Assembly (NCBI GenBank): GCA_020829485.1
Contig: JAIVFU010000168.1
Span: 1-10,511, forward strand
DNA from: Nostoc sp. CHAB 5834
GTDB taxonomy: Bacteria > Cyanobacteriota > Cyanobacteriia > Cyanobacteriales > Nostocaceae
Length of the DNA: 10,511 nucleotides
Direction: 5' to 3'
The notes under the pieces: model-generated
Told to the model about the DNA's origin: nothing
Database searches by the model: none
Seen by the model: only the letters and a program-made list of their open reading frames with translations
Program-made: the position numbers and the translations under genes
Shown: positions 1 through 6,438 of the stretch, in pieces
How positions within the stretch are numbered: position 1 is the stretch's first letter
Layout: every line of letters begins with the position of its first letter

Positions 1-399
1 CTGAATGTCACCTACGGGTACATCAATCAGTTGCGTAACGGCTTGCGCGATGTGAAGCTCATTTCCGATGACTTCACTCGCAGCTGCGCCGCCTACCTCA
101 ACGTTCCGCGCATGACGGTGCTCGTCCTTTCGGGGCGCGTCACTGCCAGTGACTTTTTCCAATCGAATGAACAGATGGGGTCCGAGCTCTCCCGGGCCAT
201 GGCCTTCATCACGGAAGACCCTGCGTGGGGGCCTCTGATTACCGCTGAACTACGCCAGTCGAGCAACGAGAGCAAATACGCTCTTGTCCGCTTGTACGAA
301 AAGGCCAACGGAAAAGTGCTCATGAGCAATTGCCTTGACCCTCAGCAACTGCTGGCGGACATGCAATCTGTTCCTATTGGCGAAACTGCTACTGCATAA
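1..399 (+). CDS. Partial helix-turn-helix (XRE-like) regulator, 5' end outside window
   Basis: The reading frame is open from the first base to a TAA at 397-399, so the N-terminus lies upstream and the TTG at 31 is not taken as the start. The visible 132 residues begin in what looks like the second half of a Cro/C1-type helix-turn-helix: VTYGYINQLRNG reads as a recognition helix, followed by the third helix and the phrase YLNVPRMTVLVLSG, which is typical of such domains. The remaining ~85 residues (charged, with a predicted helical tail ending in GETATA) match no domain I recognise. It is probably a DNA-binding regulator of the element. A strong intrinsic terminator follows 70 bases downstream, so this gene ends its transcription unit. 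The family assignment is by motif only; a phage-type repressor is the main alternative. Confidence 0.6.
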   Translation: MNVTYGYINQLRNGLRDVKLISDDFTRSCAAYLNVPRMTVLVLSGRVTASDFFQSNEQMGSELSRAMAFITEDPAWGPLITAELRQSSNESKYALVRLYEKANGKVLMSNCLDPQQLLADMQSVPIGETATA

Positions 400-468
400 A
401 GGATTGTGAATATCTTGCTTCGGTAACTACCGTAAGCCACAGCAGTAGTTCCATTTCTCTCATGATTC

Positions 469-500
469 AGAGGCCTCTTCTTCGGAAGAGGCCTTTCTCT
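469..500 (+). terminator. Intrinsic terminator with TTCG tetraloop
   Basis: A perfect 10-bp stem (471-480 with 485-494), extendable by two pairs, is closed by a TTCG tetraloop at 481-484 and followed by the T-rich TTTCTCTATT. It lies downstream of the regulator gene and upstream of the lipoprotein promoter, so it insulates the two units. A smaller hairpin (CGGT AACT ACCG) lies at about 421-432. Confidence 0.85.
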
Positions 501-587
501 ATTCCGCCGCACCTTGATTTGAGTGTTAGTATTTCTGAGGGTGTGCGTGGCTTACGCCCCACAATATAAATTTTAGATTCGATGGTA

Positions 588-617
588 TTGGGCAAATTTT
601 AGATGCTGTGCTAAAAT
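588..617 (+). promoter_or_regulatory. Probable promoter of the lipoprotein gene, with repeated TTTTAGAT motif
   Basis: TTGGGC at 588-593 and TAAAAT at 612-617 are separated by 18 bp, and TGC precedes the -10, giving an extended -10. The spacer holds TTTTAGAT (597-604). A second copy lies at 571-578, and the inverted form CTAAAA is at 611-616, so a regulator could bind across the promoter. The promoter is read from consensus only. Confidence 0.5.
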
Positions 618-643
618 CTAAATACCATAAAACTGAGGACAAC

Positions 644-1624
644 ATGAAATACGCGCTATTCGCCCTAGTCGCAGTCCTGGCTACAGGATGCGCATCCTAT
701 AAGCACCCGCCTGCCCTGGCTGTTGAAAAACTCCCTGCTGACAAAGTTCGCTTCGCAAAAAGCGCAGTGTCGGCTTCCGAACTGAACGCTAAGTCATTTG
801 AGACGGTGGCTCGTGCAAGCAATGAGCAATGTGTTCGCAAAGGCTCCCGCATTCCCTTTGTCACCTACACGAATCCTGCGATTCGCAACGATGAGAACCT
901 GCGCGCGGCCTATGCGCATGCCGGCTGGGTTGGACCCCCTCGACTTGTCGCTACGCATGCCTCTGCAGCCGCTGTAGATGGGAAGTACATCGCTAGTGTT
1001 GGGGGTAAGAAAATCTCGCCTGGTGAGGCCTACATTGCTTACACCTCCGCGTACGACCTCGCTAAGGACAAGAAGCCGATTCCCGTGACTTTCACGGACG
1101 GTACGTTCGCCACCTTCACACACTACGAAGGCTGCATGGGCTTGGCGATGGTTGAGCCCACTGACCCTGACAAGTTTGCTAAGAACTCGGGCTTTTCTCT
1201 TGAAGTGTTGCCTCTTGCGTGGGGCCTGGTTCCTGAAATTGAAGACGAACGGCTATTCCTGATGGGACGTGCGTTGTATTTTGTTTCTGGCCCTGGAGCT
1301 GGTTCCTTGGAAGTCTCTTCGTTGGCGGGCAAGGTCGCTGGCGGATTTGTCAAAGGGTTGACCTTCGGCTTGGGAACAATGGTCTACAACCCCGCTACCA
1401 CTATCTATAGCGTGACTCGTGCGCGAATGGTGGGGGATGCCGATGTGTTTGGTTTCCATGCAGCTGTTCGGGCTGGTGCTGACCCTAAGCGCATCCTGAA
1501 CTTTGTTGAGAACAATGCAGCCAAGGCCCCCTATGGCATCGAGGAGCTGCTTTTCAGCGCTGAGCGTGTGGAGACCATCAGAAAGCTCGCAAACGGTGCT
1601 GCAGACGTGGCCACCGCCAAGTAG
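644..1624 (+). CDS. Predicted outer-membrane lipoprotein of unknown function, 326 aa
   Basis: The ATG at 644 is preferred over the in-frame GTG at 608 because it is preceded by GAGGAC at 635-640 and begins a clean lipoprotein signal: MKY, a hydrophobic run, then LATGC with the lipidated Cys at residue 16. Alanine at +2 predicts Lol transport to the outer membrane. The mature part (~310 aa) is soluble, with few cysteines and a glycine-rich hydrophobic stretch around residues 225-255 (GPGAGSLEVSSLAGKVAGGF) that could touch the membrane. I recognise no enzymatic motif. The gene is monocistronic, with its own promoter and a downstream bidirectional terminator. On a conjugative element, entry exclusion or envelope assembly are possible roles, but nothing in the sequence proves either. 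Confidence 0.8.
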   Translation: MKYALFALVAVLATGCASYKHPPALAVEKLPADKVRFAKSAVSASELNAKSFETVARASNEQCVRKGSRIPFVTYTNPAIRNDENLRAAYAHAGWVGPPRLVATHASAAAVDGKYIASVGGKKISPGEAYIAYTSAYDLAKDKKPIPVTFTDGTFATFTHYEGCMGLAMVEPTDPDKFAKNSGFSLEVLPLAWGLVPEIEDERLFLMGRALYFVSGPGAGSLEVSSLAGKVAGGFVKGLTFGLGTMVYNPATTIYSVTRARMVGDADVFGFHAAVRAGADPKRILNFVENNAAKAPYGIEELLFSAERVETIRKLANGAADVATAK

Positions 1625-1635
1625 ACGCAACTACT

Positions 1636-1671
1636 AAAAAAAGCCGTCGAGCTACACGCCGACGGCTTTTT
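1636..1671. terminator. Bidirectional intrinsic terminator between convergent genes
   Basis: A perfect 9-bp stem (1641-1649 with 1660-1668) has a 10-nt loop. It is flanked by an A run on the left (1636-1642) and a T run on the right (1667-1671), so it can terminate transcription from either side. It lies between the rightward lipoprotein gene and the leftward racemase gene. Confidence 0.85.
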
Positions 1672-1697
1672 GCTTTATGGCCCCGGGAGAGTCCTTG

Positions 1698-2411
1698 TCA
1701 CCGGTTGGCTTCCCACCATCTCAAAACGGCCCTCGCAAGCGTGTCTGTGGGGTCAATGAAGGCGATACCGCTGTTCCTTGCGTCCAGCACCACTGGAAGT
1801 TCGGTGCAGCCCAGGATGACCGCGTCGGCTCCACGATGAGCCAGCGCTTCAGCCGCACGTCGAGCCAGCTCCCTTCCCTGCTCCAACTCACCTCTCTTGA
1901 CCGCATAGATAGCGGGATGGACCAAGGTGTCCAGCTCTTCATCGTTGGGCAACAGCCAATGTATGTCAGTGTTTCGGCCGGTGTAAATGCCGGACTGAAT
2001 GGTTGCTCGTGTACCAAGCAGTCCTATCCGAGGAGCACTGCCTGCCATTCCTTTGACCGAGCAGGCCAAGGCTTCATCAACGATGTGCAAACAGTCCACG
2101 CCGGCCCGCTTGCGAATCTCTTCGTACCAGATGTGCACGGTATTGCACGGCAGCACCAAGAGACTACAGCCTCCAGCTATAAGCCGGTCGACACAATCAA
2201 ACAAAGCGGGAATTGGGCTGGGCCCTGACATTGAGTAGGCGTCGACCAAGTCCGGTATCTGCGGAATGGAAGCAATCAACAAGGGAACGTGTTCTTGGTC
2301 GCTGACTGCCGAAGCTTGGATGGTCAGTTTCCGATAGAAGTCCACGGTTGAAAGGGGTCCTAGTCCGCCCAGAACTCCCACCAGTGGAATGAAAGCAGGT
2401 TTCCTGTTCAT
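1698..2411 (-). CDS. Aspartate/glutamate racemase family protein, 237 aa
   Basis: This is a cytosolic, cofactor-independent amino-acid racemase of the Asp/Glu/hydantoin racemase superfamily. The glycine-rich N-terminus (GVLGGLGPLSTVDFY, residues 12-26) and both catalytic-cysteine motifs are present: LPCNT with Cys89 and LGCTE with Cys202. These are the two cysteines that deprotonate and reprotonate the alpha carbon from opposite faces in the family. The length is normal. Its ATG overlaps the TGA of the upstream acyltransferase gene by four bases (ATGA, 2408-2411), so the two are translationally coupled and probably act together. Substrate specificity (Asp, Glu or another amino acid) cannot be read from the sequence; maleate isomerase or hydantoin racemase are less likely relatives. 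Confidence 0.85.
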   Translation of the reverse strand: MNRKPAFIPLVGVLGGLGPLSTVDFYRKLTIQASAVSDQEHVPLLIASIPQIPDLVDAYSMSGPSPIPALFDCVDRLIAGGCSLLVLPCNTVHIWYEEIRKRAGVDCLHIVDEALACSVKGMAGSAPRIGLLGTRATIQSGIYTGRNTDIHWLLPNDEELDTLVHPAIYAVKRGELEQGRELARRAAEALAHRGADAVILGCTELPVVLDARNSGIAFIDPTDTLARAVLRWWEANR

Positions 2412-3115
2412 GGGGCAGCTCGGATGAATTCGGCAATAGGCGGCAACTCCAGCAGCTCCTTATGACCGCCGGGGAAAATGTCTGGATGGTGTTTATTGAA
2501 GTAGAAATCGTAGTGGGCCGGCGCCCTCGCTTCAATACACCGGTAGAGCGATTCGACGCGCTCTCCGATGGCGAAATATAGGGAGTGGTGAGCACTCTCA
2601 ATATGGAAGCCGTTCTCTGCGCCTTCCAAGACCCGTAGGCCCATTTGTCGATAGACGCGAATCAAGGGGCGCAGTGCGGCCGCAAGCATCCACTCCGCCC
2701 CCTCCAGGTAGGCCCAGTAGGCTGAGGCCTTGCTGAGTGCACGAGTGACCACTGACGCCCCCGTCCCTTGCTCCACTGCAAAACGGTCTAGGTAGGCAAA
2801 AGGTGCATTGCTCACCTCGCGGATGTCCATGCCTAGTGGAAGTGCGATAGCAGAGCTTCTGGAACAGCGAATCCGTACGGTGCCTAGCACCGCATCAGTT
2901 TCTTTGTGACGGGCGACGAGCACGGCAGATTGCTCGTCGAAATGGTCGAGCACTCCAATTGCGCCTTGCAATGCAGGCTTGTAGTCATGCCGGGAATAGG
3001 CCTCTGCCCGAATTTTCCCAATCTCAGAAGCAGCGGTTGCTAAGTCTTTTTCGACTTGAACCACAAAGGGCAGAGTTTCAATTGAATAGTTGTCAAATTT
3101 CCGAGTCGGACACAT
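2408..3115 (-). CDS. Acyltransferase of the GNAT/autoinducer-synthase (FeeM-like) fold, 235 aa
   Basis: The layout resembles LuxI-type and FeeM-type N-acyl transferases, which join an acyl chain (from acyl-ACP or acyl-CoA) to an amine. IRAEAYSRHDY lies near the N-terminus (35-45). DHFDEQSAVLVARHKETDAV (57-76) then LGTVRIR resembles the central strands of autoinducer synthases. YLDRFAV lies at 108-114, and RPLIRVYRQMGLRVLEG (149-165) is a typical GNAT C-terminal acyl-carrier-binding region. The start is the ATG at 3115 with a weak GAGAG upstream. It is the first gene of a coupled pair with the racemase. The family is inferred from pattern; a plain GNAT N-acetyltransferase, or an exosortase-associated acyltransferase, is the alternative. 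No transcriptional receptor of LuxR type is seen nearby. Confidence 0.6.
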   Translation of the reverse strand: MCPTRKFDNYSIETLPFVVQVEKDLATAASEIGKIRAEAYSRHDYKPALQGAIGVLDHFDEQSAVLVARHKETDAVLGTVRIRCSRSSAIALPLGMDIREVSNAPFAYLDRFAVEQGTGASVVTRALSKASAYWAYLEGAEWMLAAALRPLIRVYRQMGLRVLEGAENGFHIESAHHSLYFAIGERVESLYRCIEARAPAHYDFYFNKHHPDIFPGGHKELLELPPIAEFIRAAP

Positions 3116-3202
3116 GGGCTATCTCTCATTTATTGGGAGCCAAAAACCCTGTATAGCCATACAAAAATAACGACTATCAATGAAATTGTATGCGGATATA
3201 AA

Positions 3203-3228
3203 AAATATAGTTACCGGTGACTATATTT
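3203..3228. promoter_or_regulatory. 26-bp near-palindromic operator in the divergent intergenic region
   Basis: The arms AAATATAGT and ACTATATTT flank a core ACCGGT. The whole is palindromic apart from one mismatched pair (3212 and 3219), and it is centred between 3215 and 3216. It lies in the 136-bp AT-rich gap between the leftward acyltransferase gene and the rightward regulator gene, 23 bp before the regulator start. A shorter imperfect repeat (GTATAGCCATAC) lies at 3151-3162. Autoregulation by the ribbon-helix-helix protein encoded next to it is the natural reading, perhaps with control of both directions. Confidence 0.6.
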
Positions 3229-3251
3229 GATATAGCCCAAAGGAATGAAGG

Positions 3252-3602
3252 ATGGAAAAGTCGAATGTGGGGCGGCCTCGCCTTTACGGTAGCTCGGCCG
3301 AAAAGATGTCTGCTTTCAGAAGCAAGCAGCTAAGTATCGGTTATGTCCGCAAAGAAGTTCTGGTGAGCGAAGAGAGTCAACTGGCCCTGAGCGCGCTGGC
3401 CACAAAGCATGGCGTGAGTGTTCTCGACGTCGCATCGAGCATCCTAGAAGAAGGGGTTAAGCGATTGCAATTAGAAGAACAATTAACCCAAATTAATGGG
3501 GCTTTATCTCAGTCAGCTCTTATTCAAGGTTCGCCTCTTGTAACAGCTTCATCTGCAAATCAAATCACCGAATTTTTTAACAAGCGAAAAAAATATAAAT
3601 GA
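3252..3602 (+). CDS. Ribbon-helix-helix-like DNA-binding regulator, 116 aa
   Basis: The basic N-terminus (VGRPRLYGSSAEKMSAFRSK, residues 6-25) is a phrase common in small plasmid and phage regulators. It is followed by a plausible ribbon-helix-helix: strand RKEVLVSE (33-40), helix ESQLALSALATKHG (41-54), turn, and helix SVLDVASSILEEGVKRL (56-72). The C-terminus is polar and ends in a basic KRKKYK. The start ATG has AAGGA at 3239-3243. The stop overlaps the VWA gene start by four bases (ATGA, 3599-3602), so regulator and VWA protein form one coupled unit. The large palindrome just upstream is its likely operator. Confidence is good for DNA binding and lower for the target. Confidence 0.65.
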   Translation: MEKSNVGRPRLYGSSAEKMSAFRSKQLSIGYVRKEVLVSEESQLALSALATKHGVSVLDVASSILEEGVKRLQLEEQLTQINGALSQSALIQGSPLVTASSANQITEFFNKRKKYK

Positions 3603-4444
3603 CACACAAAACCAACCTCGATATTTTCTTGGAAAATATCCAAAACAAGCCCTTTCAACCGATGGCCATGCGAGGGGGACTGCAGAGTTTCGACAACTTC
3701 CGCCCGCCGGCAGCCAAGATGCTTCCGCCTGTCATTTATGAACTTCTCTCAAAGCCTGTGGACTTTTACCGTCCTAAAGGAGAGGCCGTGGCGCTGACGC
3801 CAGAGTCCGTTACCCACGTAGCATTTGCGCTCGATGAGTCCTCCTCGATGTCCCGCGACAAGCACGCAACCATTGAGGGGTACAACGCTCAACTAGACGC
3901 CAGGCGTGATGATGACAAGGAAGTAGGGGACCTTCGTTTCACAGACTGCCGCTTCAGCTCGGAAGTCCGTTTTCCCTGCCTGTGCAAGAGCATCAATGAA
4001 ATGGAAAACCTCACCCTTGAGACCTACACCCCCTCGGGTGGGACGAGCCTTTACGACGCCCTTGGTGAAACCATTGCAATGCTGCTAAGCACAGAAGAAA
4101 TCTGGGCACCTACCACTGCCTGCCTCGTGACTCTGTTCACCGACGGCGAAGAGAACACCTCGCGAACCTTCAGCGCAAGCATTCTCCGGGAGGTCATTGC
4201 TTGCCTTGAAGCGACTGGACGCTGGACGTTTCTTCTCTTGGGTCCCCGGTCAAGCGTCGGGTCCTTGGCGGATATCCTTGCTATCGACCGGCGTAATGTT
4301 GAGGGATACGACATCTCTACAGCTGCAGGAAAAACCGAGGCGTTCTCTAAAGTGGTGGGAGCGACCAACTCTTACATGGCTATGCGCTCAATGGGTGGCT
4401 CAAAGCTTGAGGCAGCTTTCGCCACGGAACTACCAAAGACCTGA
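3599..4444 (+). CDS. VWA-domain protein with intact MIDAS, 281 aa
   Basis: This is a soluble protein built on a single von Willebrand factor A domain. The metal-ion-dependent adhesion site looks complete: D79-E-S81-S-S83 after the hydrophobic strand VTHVAFAL, a conserved Thr in SGGTSLYDAL (Thr149), and the Asp of TLFTDGEEN (Asp182). The domain runs from about residue 70 to 255. The first ~65 residues are Pro-rich and match nothing I recognise. No signal peptide is seen, so it acts in the cytoplasm. VWA proteins usually bind a partner through Mg2+, often a MoxR-type AAA+ ATPase, but no ATPase gene is adjacent here. It is expressed by coupling with the regulator and has no clear ribosome-binding site of its own. 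Its function on this element is unknown. Confidence 0.8.
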   Translation: MTHKTNLDIFLENIQNKPFQPMAMRGGLQSFDNFRPPAAKMLPPVIYELLSKPVDFYRPKGEAVALTPESVTHVAFALDESSSMSRDKHATIEGYNAQLDARRDDDKEVGDLRFTDCRFSSEVRFPCLCKSINEMENLTLETYTPSGGTSLYDALGETIAMLLSTEEIWAPTTACLVTLFTDGEENTSRTFSASILREVIACLEATGRWTFLLLGPRSSVGSLADILAIDRRNVEGYDISTAAGKTEAFSKVVGATNSYMAMRSMGGSKLEAAFATELPKT

Positions 4445-4455
4445 CTACCCCCAGC

Positions 4456-4836
4456 CTAGGCGTCGTTCATGCTTTTGTTGAGGTCTTTCAGAGTAAGCCC
4501 GGAACTTTTAATCCGGGCTTCCAGTTCTTGGACAGCCTCTAGGACACGCTGCTCGGCCGTCGCCATGGCTCGAATGAGGGCGGCGGTATCAGCAACCACC
4601 CCTGCTTTGGCTTCAACGGCCTTTTGCTCGCCTTCTCCGCTTATGCGCAGTACATAGGAGAGCAACCAAGTCGCTGCGCTAGTCAGATTCTTGCAATACG
4701 CGACCGGGGTGTCGTACTCCTGGCCGGCGCTCTTGGAGCCTTCACCGTACCTTTTGACTACGACAACGTTGAACGAGTAGGTGTCAGGGCGAATTCGGTA
4801 GCCTACGATTTCATTGGGTACGAGCTGAAGGGACAT
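4456..4836 (-). CDS. Hypothetical protein, 126 aa, with helical C-terminus
   Basis: I do not recognise this family. The first ~60 residues look like a small beta-rich domain (NEIVGYRIRPDTYSFNVVVV, then YDTPVAYCKNLTSAATWLLSYVL). Residues ~70-125 are Ala/Glu-rich and probably form a long helix or coiled coil (TAALIRAMATAEQRVLEAVQ). The layout is reminiscent of short phage and plasmid proteins of unknown function. I chose the ATG at 4836; an in-frame TTG at 4848 would add four residues. No strong ribosome-binding site is visible for either. It starts 21 bp after the end of the prepilin-peptidase-like gene, so the two are probably co-transcribed. Its end converges on the VWA gene with an 11-bp gap and no terminator. 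Confidence 0.6.
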   Translation of the reverse strand: MSLQLVPNEIVGYRIRPDTYSFNVVVVKRYGEGSKSAGQEYDTPVAYCKNLTSAATWLLSYVLRISGEGEQKAVEAKAGVVADTAALIRAMATAEQRVLEAVQELEARIKSSGLTLKDLNKSMNDA

Positions 4837-4857
4837 GTAGCATTTCAAAAGTGTTTC

Positions 4858-5589
4858 TCAGTCTAGGTACTGGCGCTGCTGTTTTTTATGCAAAAAATCG
4901 TGAGCACATTCCCACAGCACTACGGCGGCTGCGAAAGTCGATAGCCATAGCGCCAAGGGCATCCAGAGATAGGCGACGCAAAAGGCAGCACCAACTTGCA
5001 TAGGGCGGGCCCAAATACCCTTCAAAGAAGCGTAACTTGAAAGCTTGCAAAAGGCTGCGATACCGAAAACAGCTGTCGCAATAGCAAGGGACCCTTGAAG
5101 ACTTGGCAAAGGAATAGCTTGGTACAGAACACTGAGCCCGAAGGCCAGCGCCGAAAGGGGCACTGGCAAAACACTGCTGCGCGACAGCAGCAATGCAGCG
5201 GCAATGCACAGCCAACCGGCCGACGAGGCCCATACGGTGAAGGCGGGGTGTTCATTCGAAGTCCACCACACCGCCATCCCCCAAGCAAGTGCGGCAACCT
5301 CAAGCGAAACATAGCGGGGAGAGTAGCTTTTTTTGCAGCAGTGAGTACGTCCCCGAAGCAGTAGATACCCGAGAATCGGAAGGTTGTGCTTCCACTTGAT
5401 GCGCGTTCCGCAGCAGGCACAGCTGGACGGTGGATTTGACAGTGATATCGAGGGGCGGAGCCCTAGTTCGCGACTGTTCTCAATGAGGGGGAAGCGATAA
5501 ACTAAAACGGTAAGAAAGCTTCCGATACACGCGGACACGGCCGCCCATACAAGGGGGAACTGGACCAGAGATTGGAGCAGGTCGGGCAT
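4858..5589 (-). CDS. Prepilin-peptidase-like (A24 family) membrane protein lacking catalytic aspartates
   Basis: The N-terminal half matches type IV prepilin peptidases (PilD/TcpJ type): the first membrane helix with CIGSFLTVLVYRFP (21-34), then a cytoplasmic zinc-type region with C57-x2-C60, IKWKHNLPILGYLLLRGR and YSPRYVSLEV. The usual second CxxC reads T82-H-C-C85, so one zinc cysteine is replaced. The C-terminal half has further hydrophobic segments, but the two catalytic motifs of the family (an Asp before LPD, and GxGD) read LLLSRSSVLPVP and LKGIWARPMQVG. Between residues 3 and 231 there is no Asp at all. I place the start at ATG 5589 (243 aa, family-like length; GAAGAA upstream). The frame is open up to 5748, but that extension runs through a strong terminator hairpin. 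It is probably a pseudoenzyme or a protein repurposed in pilus or secretion assembly. Confidence 0.65.
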   Translation of the reverse strand: MPDLLQSLVQFPLVWAAVSACIGSFLTVLVYRFPLIENSRELGLRPSISLSNPPSSCACCGTRIKWKHNLPILGYLLLRGRTHCCKKSYSPRYVSLEVAALAWGMAVWWTSNEHPAFTVWASSAGWLCIAAALLLSRSSVLPVPLSALAFGLSVLYQAIPLPSLQGSLAIATAVFGIAAFCKLSSYASLKGIWARPMQVGAAFCVAYLWMPLALWLSTFAAAVVLWECAHDFLHKKQQRQYLD

Positions 5590-5612
5590 GTCAGGGCTTT
5601 CTTCTCGTTGAA

Positions 5613-5652
5613 TTGAAAAGAGGCGGGGCCCACCAGGGTGCCCCGCCTCTTT
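5613..5652 (-). terminator. Strong intrinsic terminator ending the tRNA/ncRNA operon
   Basis: A perfect 13-bp GC-rich stem (5617-5629 with 5640-5652) has a 10-nt loop. On the minus strand it is followed by TTTT then CAATTC. It is the first convincing leftward terminator after the last tRNA gene, so it should define the 3' end of the stable-RNA transcript and separate it from the prepilin-peptidase-like gene. Transcription of that gene would then need read-through or a promoter I cannot see. Confidence 0.8.
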
Positions 5653-6223
5653 GATGTAACCCGAAAGCGATGCTTCGAAGTTGCGTACGTTGAAAACGTA
5701 GAACTCCCCCCGTCTAGGGCATCCTTCCAGGAGGTGCTTCGCGTGCACCTACTGGCATCCCGCCTGCCAGCTGACTTTGGTTAATGTCGCAGGAAGGTCC
5801 TTCAACCTTCTTCACCGGAACACTCCGGACTCAGTCGTCCGCTATCACTGAGCGGCAATATTTGCAACTTGAGGTGCTTTGCAGCTGACGCGGACCCCCG
5901 CGCCTTAACTCACTTGCAACGCTGAACTTCTGCACACACCAGGCCTCGCGACCTCCCGCTAAATTTATTAGACGCCTAACGAGAAACGTCGCCTTTTTGC
6001 ACTAACCTGACTTCAATCAGGAGCGGCCATAACCAGGTATAGCCGGTGCTTTATGGCAGCTAAAGGCACTGCGAGACGTGCCGGGCGTTTCATCGCCTGC
6101 TGACATGAGAGGAGAAGGCCCCCCTCGGATAACGGTACTTAGATGACAAAGCGTTTAAGCTTCAGCTTGTAAGCCTCGGTACCTTACGGTATAGGTCACT
6201 TTTTTATACACGTATCCTCATGC
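5617..6223 (-). ncRNA. Candidate large structured non-coding RNA downstream of the tRNA array
   Basis: About 600 nt between the last tRNA and the terminator hold no credible gene but many perfect hairpins. In plus coordinates: 6180-6183/6188-6191, 6084-6087/6094-6097, 6065-6069/6078-6082, 6027-6032/6051-6056, 6006-6010/6017-6021, 5889-5893/5898-5902, 5839-5843/5851-5855, 5815-5819/5824-5828, 5793-5798/5805-5810 and 5732-5737/5745-5750. The last is extended by CCAG/CTGG (5727-5730/5752-5755). The 6180-6191 hairpin has a GTAA (GNRA) loop only when read on the minus strand, which fits co-transcription with the tRNAs. Position next to a tRNA array, size and richness in hairpins recall the GOLLD and ROOL RNA classes, but I see no diagnostic sequence of either. 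The 5' end could be made by processing at the tRNA-Cys 3' end. Confidence 0.5.
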
Positions 6224-6297
6224 TGGAGGCGGCACCCCGATTCGAACGGGGGTACGGAGATTTGCAATCACCTGCCTGGCCGCTTGGCTATGCCGCC
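6224..6297 (-). tRNA. tRNA-Cys (GCA)
   Basis: Full cloverleaf of 74 nt including an encoded CCA. The acceptor stem GGCGGCA/TGCCGCC is perfect, the anticodon loop is TTGCAAA (GCA), and the T loop is TTCGAAT. U73 is the normal cysteine discriminator. The anticodon stem has one U-U mismatch (positions 29-41). It is the last tRNA of the array, and its 3' end directly abuts the long structured non-coding region. Confidence 0.93.
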
Positions 6298-6309
6298 GCA
6301 TGTTTTGTT

Positions 6310-6401
6310 TGGAGGAGAGGACAGGATTCGAACCTGCGGGCACTATTGCTAGCACCAACTGCTTTCCAAGCAGCCGCTTTAACCCACTCGGCCACCTCTC
6401 C
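6310..6401 (-). tRNA. tRNA-Ser (GGA)
   Basis: Class II tRNA of 92 nt with a long variable arm, encoded CCA, and anticodon loop TTGGAAA (GGA). The acceptor stem GGAGAGG/CCTCTCC is perfect. The discriminator is U73, whereas bacterial serine tRNAs normally carry G73. It lies between the yqeY-type gene and tRNA-Cys, 38 bp after the yqeY stop. Confidence 0.93.
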
Positions 6402-6438
6402 GTATCTAATGTCAAGGTTCCCTACGAAGCCTGAGAAT

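Noticed and set aside
1677..2238. Rightward open frames across the racemase gene
   Set aside because: They are antisense to a gene with clear catalytic motifs and look unlike real proteins.
5590..5748. N-terminal extension of the prepilin-peptidase-like frame to an ATG at 5748
   Set aside because: The extension translates through the strong terminator hairpin and the structured RNA region and has no family similarity; the internal ATG at 5589 gives the normal N-terminus and length.
5749..6217. Hammerhead-ribozyme-like core (CTGAGTCC... near 5825-5838, minus strand)
   Set aside because: The conserved CUGANGA and GAAA boxes are not matched, so the resemblance is superficial.
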